From positions 1 through 43,257 of the forward strand of contig NZ_JASXSH010000026.1 of NCBI RefSeq assembly GCF_030315745.1: a DNA stretch of 43,257 bases, read 5' to 3'. Position numbers and translations under genes: made by a program. Of this stretch, positions 38,565 through 43,257 are shown one piece after another (positions within the stretch are counted from its first letter, which is position 1; every line of letters starts with the position of its first letter). The stretch is from Gordonia heveisoli (GTDB taxonomy: Bacteria > Actinomycetota > Actinomycetes > Mycobacteriales > Mycobacteriaceae). Below the pieces are notes generated by a model, which worked only from the letters and a program-made list of their open reading frames with translations, ran no database searches and was not told the DNA's origin.

Positions 38565-39376
38565 GCGTCGACCGCCTCGCGCACCGGATCCGCCAACGAC
38601 GACTGCGCCAGCTTCTTGCGCAGGAACTCCACGCCCGCGGGTCGCACATACGTCGTCGCGGTCGGAACCGTCTGCCCGGTCTTGCGGTTGGTGTACGTCT
38701 GCGGCACCACCTTGAAGTGATGCTCGAACCGCTGATACGGCAGGTTGTTCCCCTGTAACACCCCGAGGCGTCGCAGTTCCCGCATCATCACGTTGCGACC
38801 CCAGCCGAGCACCTTCGCCGCCGCGTTGAATGTGTAGGTTCCGTCCGACTCCATCAGTTCGTCGAACGCAGCGACCTTGTGCGCGTCGCCAGCAATCTTC
38901 GCTTTGAGGGCGTCGATCTTGCGGCACTGGATCTGCAGCGCGTGCAGAACGATCTCGTCCTCCGACATGGGCAGGCGCGAATCCTGCTCGACATCGAGCA
39001 GCATGCCCCGGACCCGTCGCGCGACATCGGAGTCACGCAGCAGCATTCCGACGCGGAGGACGGCGCGACGCGGGAACAAGCTCATCGACGGCGCGGTCCG
39101 CGGCATTCCCAGCTCGTCGGGAGTCAGTGACAACCTGTCACTGACTTCGGCCCGGGTCAGGACGACGTACCCGTCCGCGTCGAACTCGTCCTTGTTGCGC
39201 AGAACGGTCTGCCGAATCACTTCTCGGGTGGTCGCGTAGAACTCGGCCACCATGTCGGCATTTGCGAGCACGTCGTCGGGCAGCGTGCGCAGCACACCCA
39301 CCTTGTCGAGCACGTCGGTGCGGCCCGCGAGCTCGTCGCGCTCGCTTCTCGCCGCTGGTAAGGTCAGGTCTGACAT
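38561..39376 (-). CDS. KilAC-domain antirepressor
   Basis: A 271-aa protein. The C-terminal ~120 residues match a KilAC (Ant) domain: AAFDELMESDGTYTFNAAAK, VLGWGRNVMMRELRRLGVLQ, YQRFEHHFKV, then RPAGVEFLRKKL. The N-terminal ~130 residues are helical with strand pairs of unclear family. KilAC proteins bind and inactivate phage repressors to promote lytic growth. It is the second gene of the leftward early operon, after a hairpin, which fits switch control. Confidence 0.8.
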   Translation of the reverse strand: MSDLTLPAARSERDELAGRTDVLDKVGVLRTLPDDVLANADMVAEFYATTREVIRQTVLRNKDEFDADGYVVLTRAEVSDRLSLTPDELGMPRTAPSMSLFPRRAVLRVGMLLRDSDVARRVRGMLLDVEQDSRLPMSEDEIVLHALQIQCRKIDALKAKIAGDAHKVAAFDELMESDGTYTFNAAAKVLGWGRNVMMRELRRLGVLQGNNLPYQRFEHHFKVVPQTYTNRKTGQTVPTATTYVRPAGVEFLRKKLAQSSLADPVREAVDA

Positions 39377-39395
39377 TGAGATTCCTTCCTGTCTG

Positions 39396-39426
39396 GCCCG
39401 CCCGGTGTTGCTGCACCGAGGCGGGC
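39396..39426. terminator. Hairpin between the Cro-like and antirepressor genes
   Basis: GCCCGCCCGGTG (39396-39407) pairs with 39414-39426 with a single bulged base, a 12-bp stem. On the plus strand GTTTTCGTT follows, so it reads best as a terminator of antisense transcription. On the minus strand it could attenuate early transcription before the antirepressor. Confidence 0.5.
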
Positions 39427-39433
39427 GTTTTCG

Positions 39434-39766
39434 TTATGCAGGTTGCCGGTCTACGTTCCGCGTTCCGCGATACACCCGGGGCACGAAAATGGAGCCGTCG
39501 TCCATCCCGAGTGCCCTCTCGATCGCGATGGCGCGTAGTTCGTTGGTGGATCTCGTTGCCCCGTTGCAGAGCTGGCCAACCAGCTGGCGAGAGATAGAGG
39601 TCGGCACAGCACCTCGCCCCTTGCGGCGTTCCGACCGGGCGATCTTTCGGAGCTGCACGCTCGATTCGTCTGCCAGCTCCTCGTGCGTGAAGCCGGTGCG
39701 CACTAGGGCCCGCAACAGCATCTCGCGATCGCAGTCCGCGTAGAAGTCGCGCGAGGTGGCGTTCAT
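39434..39766 (-). CDS. Cro-like helix-turn-helix regulator
   Basis: A 110-aa DNA-binding protein. Residues about 16-60 (MLLRALVRTGFTHEELADES, then VQLRKIARSERRKGRG) hold a helix-turn-helix. The central SISRQLVGQLCNGATRSTNE could form a second recognition helix. It is the first gene of the leftward early operon and diverges from the immunity repressor, the classic Cro position. AAGGGAG precedes the ATG. Confidence 0.75.
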   Translation of the reverse strand: MNATSRDFYADCDREMLLRALVRTGFTHEELADESSVQLRKIARSERRKGRGAVPTSISRQLVGQLCNGATRSTNELRAIAIERALGMDDGSIFVPRVYRGTRNVDRQPA

Positions 39767-39793
39767 TCATTCTCCCTTCTGTTTCGCGGTACG

Positions 39794-39807
39794 CGTTACA
39801 CGTTACA
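39794..39807. repeat. Tandem heptamer repeat in the switch region
   Basis: CGTTACA occurs twice in direct succession (39794-39800, 39801-39807). The repeat overlaps the -10 region of the leftward early promoter, so it could be a regulator-binding site. Confidence 0.45.
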
Positions 39808-39827
39808 CGCCTAGCGAGAGAATGCAA
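39800..39827 (-). promoter_or_regulatory. Leftward early promoter
   Basis: On the minus strand TTGCAT (39827-39822) is followed by a 16-base spacer and TAACGT (39805-39800), a reasonable vegetative promoter for the Cro-like gene at 39766. A CTAGCG half-site (39811-39816) lies in the spacer, and matches the operator at 39889-39905. Confidence 0.55.
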
Positions 39828-39860
39828 GGCCGAATCTGAAAGAATGTGCCCCTGACATGG

Positions 39861-39866
39861 TTGACC
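39861..39866 (+). promoter_or_regulatory. TTGACC -35-like box of the repressor promoter
   Basis: A consensus-like -35 box pointing toward the repressor gene. No convincing -10 hexamer follows at 16-19 bases, but the operator dyad at 39889-39905 lies where the -10 to +1 region would be. Confidence 0.35.
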
Positions 39867-39888
39867 TCGAATTACATGAATGTTGTTC

Positions 39889-39905
39889 CTAGCGGATGGC
39901 GCTAG
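39889..39905. promoter_or_regulatory. Operator-like inverted repeat
   Basis: CTAGCG, five bases, CGCTAG: a perfect 6-bp dyad just upstream of the repressor gene. The same CTAGCG half-site appears inside the leftward early promoter (39811-39816), so one protein could control both promoters. Confidence 0.55.
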
Positions 39906-39938
39906 TTGGCCGTTGTTCGAACACGATCGGCGAGAGGC

Positions 39939-40526
39939 ATGGTGGGAGCCGTGAGCGAATCGAATCTGCCGCCTGAGCAGTGGCGCCCCTTGTTCGACAA
40001 GGCTGGCATCGAGTTCGGGTATCGGCCGCTCGCGACACGCGCAGGCATGACGCACACCCGCGTCCATCGGCTCATCCGAGGCGGCGGAACGACGAGCGAG
40101 GCCATTCAGCAGGTGGCCGACGCTCTGGGTGTGAGGGCATCGAAGGTGCGCGAGTTGCGTGGCGAGCCGGCGGTCGACATCGAGCCGTTCACCCTCCCTG
40201 ATGACGCGGGGCGGCTGAACGACAAGGAACGCGACGTCATCCGAGCAATGGTTCGGGCGCTCCTCGATGCGAGGGAGCAGGGCAATGCAGTGGAAGCTAC
40301 GACGAAACAGGATGCATCGAGCGAAGCGGACGAAGACGAGAAGACCGGCGCCGCAGTCAACCCAGACGACTTGATCGAGCCGCATCCAGGCTCAGGACTT
40401 GATGTCGACGACCCGCAGTCTGCCGTCGACCTCGCGGCCGGTGGTTGGCGACGTGGTGGTGGCGAGTCCGAGACCCGGCGGCGACGGCGGGAGCAGGACG
40501 AGGCAGCCGAGCGGGGTGATGTGTGA
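39939..40526 (+). CDS. Immunity repressor (Xre family)
   Basis: A 195-aa protein. Residues about 25-85 form an Xre helix-turn-helix (RPLATRAGMTHTRVHRLIRG, then EAIQQVADALGVRASKVREL). The rest is acidic, with a long disordered C-terminus (EADEDEKTGAAVNPDD) ending in a charged Arg/Glu stretch. It is divergent from the Cro-like gene and linked to an ImmA-type protease, so it should maintain lysogeny. The ATG at 39939 is the tentative start; GTG 39951 with GGGAG upstream is an alternative. Confidence 0.75.
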   Translation: MVGAVSESNLPPEQWRPLFDKAGIEFGYRPLATRAGMTHTRVHRLIRGGGTTSEAIQQVADALGVRASKVRELRGEPAVDIEPFTLPDDAGRLNDKERDVIRAMVRALLDAREQGNAVEATTKQDASSEADEDEKTGAAVNPDDLIEPHPGSGLDVDDPQSAVDLAAGGWRRGGGESETRRRRREQDEAAERGDV

Positions 40527-40951
40527 CGCGGCGCAGGCAACAGTCTCAGCGCGCAGTGAAGCGCGCCCAAGCACGGGCGGCGGCTCAACTCGACTCCTCG
40601 CAGGGCTCGTACCAGCCACCAGCGCGGGAGGGTTGCCGCCAACGGCAATGGGAGACACCACATGACGACGCCAATACCATCCGCGTACGGGTGATCACAT
40701 GGCGTGACGGAAATGTACTCGTTGACTTCGTCGTCATCATCGAGCGACTTGGGCCGCAGGGATGGGATGAGGTCGAGCGGTTCGATTGTTGCCACGGGCA
40801 TTGCCACCTACACGCCGATGGGCGACACTCGTCCCAGTCGATCTATCAACTGGACAGCGTTGCCGACGTCCAGCAAGCATTCTGTCGAGCCTCCAGCGAA
40901 GCCACAGAGCGCGCGCGTATCATCCGGGACAAAGGGAGTGTGATTTCGTGA
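40523..40951 (+). CDS. DUF7718-like protein of unknown function
   Basis: A 142-aa protein starting at GTG 40523, which overlaps the repressor stop (GTGA). The N-terminal ~40 residues are basic (TRRRQQSQRAVKRAQARAAA). The core has paired strands (NTIRVRVITWRDGNVLVDFV) and a striking FDCCHGHCHLHADG cluster of Cys and His. It resembles the uncharacterised DUF7718 family, as far as I recall the pattern. Co-expression with the repressor means it is made in the lysogen; exclusion or toxin roles are speculation. Confidence 0.6.
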   Translation: MTRRRQQSQRAVKRAQARAAAQLDSSQGSYQPPAREGCRQRQWETPHDDANTIRVRVITWRDGNVLVDFVVIIERLGPQGWDEVERFDCCHGHCHLHADGRHSSQSIYQLDSVADVQQAFCRASSEATERARIIRDKGSVIS

Positions 40952-41361
40952 ACAGTCGGCAGGAAGAGCTCGATCAGTTTCGCCACGAAGTGAACTGCAA
41001 CCTCGCGTTCGGCGCTGTACATGACATGGAACTCGTCACCAACGACCAGGGCGACTGCCCGGTGGTAGTAGCCCTCGATGATGAGCCGCTGTCGGTCATC
41101 CTCGGCCGCGTCCGAGCCGTGGGTGGATACGGCACTGTGTTCTCGCGGAGTGCCGACTGTAACGTTCGCACCGTATCTCTGATTCACACTGCATGCAGCC
41201 TGTCTGCGGACCCAGACGTGTTGGCACCCGGGCCTGACTCATGCTTCGGCATGTTCCTCGACTACGTCGCGATGCATCCCGAAGGGGTTGCCATCCCGGC
41301 GGCATTCGACAGCCCCGCAAAGGCTCAGGATGCGCGCGCAGTGGAGTTGTCACACGCCTGA
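40948..41361 (+). CDS. Lysogeny-operon protein of unknown function
   Basis: A 137-aa protein starting at GTG 40948, which overlaps the previous stop by four bases. It has alternating strands and helices (CPVVVALDDEPLSVILGRVR, FGMFLDYVAMHPEG) and four or more cysteines. No family was recognised. It is the third gene in the repressor transcript. Confidence 0.55.
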   Translation: MNSRQEELDQFRHEVNCNLAFGAVHDMELVTNDQGDCPVVVALDDEPLSVILGRVRAVGGYGTVFSRSADCNVRTVSLIHTACSLSADPDVLAPGPDSCFGMFLDYVAMHPEGVAIPAAFDSPAKAQDARAVELSHA

Positions 41362-41412
41362 ATGACACCCACGTAATTCCTGGTCAGAGCGCTTTCTGTC
41401 GGTGCCGTGCCA

Positions 41413-41418
41413 TACGGT
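41413..41418 (+). promoter_or_regulatory. Possible -10 box of the ImmA gene
   Basis: TACGGT lies seven bases before the ATG at 41426, the same spacing as the leaderless Xre gene at 754. A -35 box is not clear. It would separate the protease gene from the repressor transcript. Confidence 0.35.
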
Positions 41419-41425
41419 GCGGCGC

Positions 41426-41842
41426 ATGTACAACCCGTGGCGCGAAGCGCGGAAGCGGACCCATCTGCTCATCACCCTGGCCGAGCTGCCCGACGATCAC
41501 CGCGGGTGCCTGACCGGCAATCACGTCGTCGTCGGCGCCGACGATCCGCAGGCATCGCGCCGCTGCACCATCGCTCACGAGCTCGTCCACGACGAGCGCC
41601 GTATCTTCCCCGTCGACCGCGTGCTGCGGGCTCGGGAGGAGCTGCGCGTCGAGCGGATCGCCGCGCGTCGGCTGATCGAGCTACACCGGCTGGTCGACGT
41701 CCTGCTGTGGACGCGGCGCACCGACGAGGTCGCCGAGGAGCTGTGGGTCGACGTGCCCATGCTGACCACACTCGTCCAGTCGCTCACCGACCGCGAGCGC
41801 TCCTGGATCGACCGTCAGCTACAGGAGCGGGGCGTCTCGTGA
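41426..41842 (+). CDS. ImmA/IrrE-family metallopeptidase
   Basis: A 138-aa protein with the zinc protease motif HELVH at residues 51-55 in TIAHELVHDERRIF; the third ligand is probably a Glu in EELRVERIAARRL. ImmA proteins of mobile elements cleave their repressor and trigger induction, so the target is likely the repressor encoded 1.5 kb upstream. The preferred start is the ATG at 41426. It overlaps the DUF3263 gene by four bases (GTGA). Confidence 0.85.
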   Translation: MYNPWREARKRTHLLITLAELPDDHRGCLTGNHVVVGADDPQASRRCTIAHELVHDERRIFPVDRVLRAREELRVERIAARRLIELHRLVDVLLWTRRTDEVAEELWVDVPMLTTLVQSLTDRERSWIDRQLQERGVS

Positions 41843-42051
41843 CCGACGTCGAGAAGCGCATGATCGACGTTGCGGGCCAGCATTGGCGCTACGCGGGCAG
41901 CCTCGACGCCGCGGTGCGCGACGAGTTCGGGATCTCGACCACCCGGTACTGGCAGCTCGTGAACCGGCTCCTCGACCGCGAGGACGCGCTGGCCTACTCC
42001 CCCGTCACCGTGAACCGGCTGCGGCGACTCAGACGAACATGTCGTCGATAG
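41839..42051 (+). CDS. DUF3263 family protein
   Basis: A 70-aa protein matching the DUF3263 pattern almost throughout: QHWRYAGSLDAAVRDEFGIS, then TRYWQLVNRLLDRED, and a Leu/Arg-rich end. DUF3263 is essentially actinobacterial, helical and probably DNA-binding, of unknown function. Its 3' end overlaps the convergent integrase gene by 23 bases. Coupling to ImmA suggests a joint role in induction or excision control. Confidence 0.8.
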   Translation: MTDVEKRMIDVAGQHWRYAGSLDAAVRDEFGISTTRYWQLVNRLLDREDALAYSPVTVNRLRRLRRTCRR

Positions 42052-43156
42052 CCGCTGCGGCCTGAGCGAAGCTCGACCGGTCGAGGTGGCTGTAGACGTC
42101 GGCGGTGATCTTGATCGACTCATGGCCGAGGTGCCGGGAGACGACGAGCATGTGCGTCCCCTTCGCGATCATCCACGACGCGCAGGTGTGCCGGAGGTCG
42201 TGCGGCGAGGCGTGCCAGGTGAGCGTGCCCATCGCGCGCTTCCACCCGCCGTCGTAGTAGCGGGAGTAGGTGACCCGCGCGCCGTCGCGATTGGTGAACA
42301 GTAGCGACTTCTTCGGCCGCGACAGGTCGAGTTCGTCGAGGATCGACTTCGGCACGTTGATGGTTCGGCGGCCGGCCTTCGACTTCGGGTAGCTGAGCCG
42401 TTCCTCGGTGGTGCCCGTCCACTTCCATGCCTTCGAGATGCGTACGACGCCCGCGGTGGAGTCGACGTCGCCGACGGTGAGCGCGGTCGCCTCACTGAAT
42501 CTCATGCCGGTAGCGACGAGCCAGCGCGTCAGCGGGCGCCACTGCGCCGGCATCGCGGCTTCGAGCTCGCTGTACATCTCCTGCGACATGAAGACGGGGT
42601 CGTCGACCGGGGTCTTCTCGGGTAGGCGCGTGTGGTCACAGGGATTGGTGTCGATCTTGCCGTCACGGACCGCGCGGGCGAGGGCGGCCGACAGTAGGCC
42701 GTGCTTGTTGGCGATGGTCTTGCCCGTATTGGTGACGGTCTTGATGATGGTGCCGCCGCCGCGCTTGGGTACCTCGACCTGGTGGGAGGTGAGCCACTGG
42801 ATCCACGTCGAGATGGTGACCTCGGTGATGGCGGCGGTCGGAAGGTCGGCGATCGTGGAGAATGCATCGCCCTCAACCCAGGAGCGATAGCGCTTGATGG
42901 TGCCCGGCTCGACGCCGGTAAGCGCGTCGATGTGGGCGGTGATGGTGTCGGACAGCGATTCGCTGTCGCGGCCCGCGTCGGTGACGCCGAGGATCTCCAT
43001 CGCGGCATCGTGGCCGAAGCGCTCGACGTTGATCCGGTGGCGCTCAGCAGCCTCGGGCGCGGTGAAGGTGAGCGTCTTCTGCTTGCCCCTGTGGCGCCAA
43101 TGCACCTTGTAGCCGACCGAGTCGTCGCGGTAGTGAATCGTGTGCATGGATGCCAT
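42029..43156 (-). CDS. int: Tyrosine integrase
   Basis: A 375-aa lambda-type integrase. An N-terminal arm-binding domain (about 1-65), core-binding domain (about 70-165) and catalytic domain carry the residues Arg219 (TGMRFSEA), Lys258/Lys260 in PKSKAGR, His319 and Arg322 (SPHDLRH), His345 (LGHESIK) and the nucleophile Tyr355 (DVYSH). AGGAGG stands eight bases before the ATG. It lies next to the expected attR and would integrate the phage into the RNA gene seen at the left edge. Confidence 0.95.
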   Translation of the reverse strand: MASMHTIHYRDDSVGYKVHWRHRGKQKTLTFTAPEAAERHRINVERFGHDAAMEILGVTDAGRDSESLSDTITAHIDALTGVEPGTIKRYRSWVEGDAFSTIADLPTAAITEVTISTWIQWLTSHQVEVPKRGGGTIIKTVTNTGKTIANKHGLLSAALARAVRDGKIDTNPCDHTRLPEKTPVDDPVFMSQEMYSELEAAMPAQWRPLTRWLVATGMRFSEATALTVGDVDSTAGVVRISKAWKWTGTTEERLSYPKSKAGRRTINVPKSILDELDLSRPKKSLLFTNRDGARVTYSRYYDGGWKRAMGTLTWHASPHDLRHTCASWMIAKGTHMLVVSRHLGHESIKITADVYSHLDRSSFAQAAAAIDDMFV

Positions 43157-43200
43157 CGCATGACCTCCTGAGGGAGATGGTCATAGCGATTCTACCAGCG

Positions 43201-43222
43201 GTGTTTCCTGAAAGTGTTTCCT
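43201..43222. repeat. Direct repeats GTGTTTCCT, candidate integrase arm sites
   Basis: GTGTTTCCT occurs at 43201-43209 and 43214-43222, 13 bases apart, about 45 bases upstream of the integrase start. The shared GTTTCCT is also found, twice as a palindrome, at 120-133 near attL. Placement at both ends suits arm-type sites. Confidence 0.5.
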
Positions 43223-43257
43223 CGTAACACTCCCAATCCGCTGACCTGCGGTTATTG

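Noticed and set aside
40106..40807. Minus-strand open frame across the repressor and DUF7718-like genes
   Set aside because: Ser/Arg-rich shadow of two well-supported coupled genes; no ribosome-binding site or motif.
43238..43251. CCGC-GCGG dyad and a 9-base inverted match (GCAGGTCAG) to 45-53 as att core
   Set aside because: Nine GC-rich bases also recur near 26718, and the RNA-gene 3' end is a far better core candidate.

Overview
This window looks like an essentially complete integrated temperate siphophage (prophage) of about 43 kb. The host is a GC-rich, mycolic-acid-bearing actinobacterium of the order Mycobacteriales. Gordonia, Williamsia or Rhodococcus would fit, but the genus cannot be fixed from the sequence. 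The host inference rests on a LysB-type mycolylarabinogalactan esterase, a DUF3263 gene, the base composition, frequent GTG starts, and promoter-like TANNNT boxes placed so close to start codons that the mRNAs would be leaderless. The window opens in the 3' end of a tmRNA- or alanine-tRNA-like gene (minus strand), the probable attL. It closes just beyond a tyrosine integrase gene, where attR should follow. No gene-free stretch exceeds 300 bases; the longest, about 217 bases (26506-26722), is full of strong hairpins.

Layout. (1) 1-1887, left-end accessory genes: a small Cys/His-rich protein, an Xre-type regulator with a good leaderless promoter, a secreted acidic Pro-rich protein, two strong hairpins, and a toxin-first RelE/Phd toxin-antitoxin pair with a 22-bp palindrome touching the toxin start. 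(2) 1905-25886, late genes, all leftward. Read in transcription order they are terminase small and large subunits, a DUF935-like portal, a ClpP-type prohead protease with a nested scaffold, a decoration protein, the major capsid protein, head-tail connectors, the major tail protein, tail assembly chaperones joined by a -1 frameshift at GGGAAAC, a 1475-aa tape measure protein, minor tail proteins, a lysis cassette (LysA, holin, DUF2746 protein, LysB) embedded between tail genes, and tail tip/fibre proteins. One DUF4429-like gene (16357-16686) runs the opposite way inside this operon. (3) 25976-39766, early genes, also leftward. They are tightly packed, with 25 four-base ATGA/GTGA overlaps. They include a Cro-like regulator, a KilAC antirepressor, a DnaN-like clamp, RecE/RecT, a hexapeptide-repeat protein encoded by a minisatellite, a replication initiator carrying iterons inside its coding sequence, a probable helicase loader, a RusA resolvase, an HNH nuclease and many small proteins. 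(4) 39767-42051, the lysogeny operon, rightward: Xre immunity repressor, two uncharacterised proteins, an ImmA/IrrE protease and a DUF3263 protein. (5) 42029-43156, the integrase, leftward and convergent with the lysogeny operon.

How it works together (inference). In the lysogen the rightward repressor operon is on and the leftward early promoter is off. ImmA-type proteolysis of the repressor, or the KilAC antirepressor, would release the early promoter. The early genes replicate the genome from the iteron origin and recombine it (RecE/RecT, RusA). The late genes then build an HK97-fold capsid and a long non-contractile tail, and lyse the mycolate envelope with LysA, holins and LysB. The left-end genes and the lysogeny operon are the likely cargo expressed by the lysogen.
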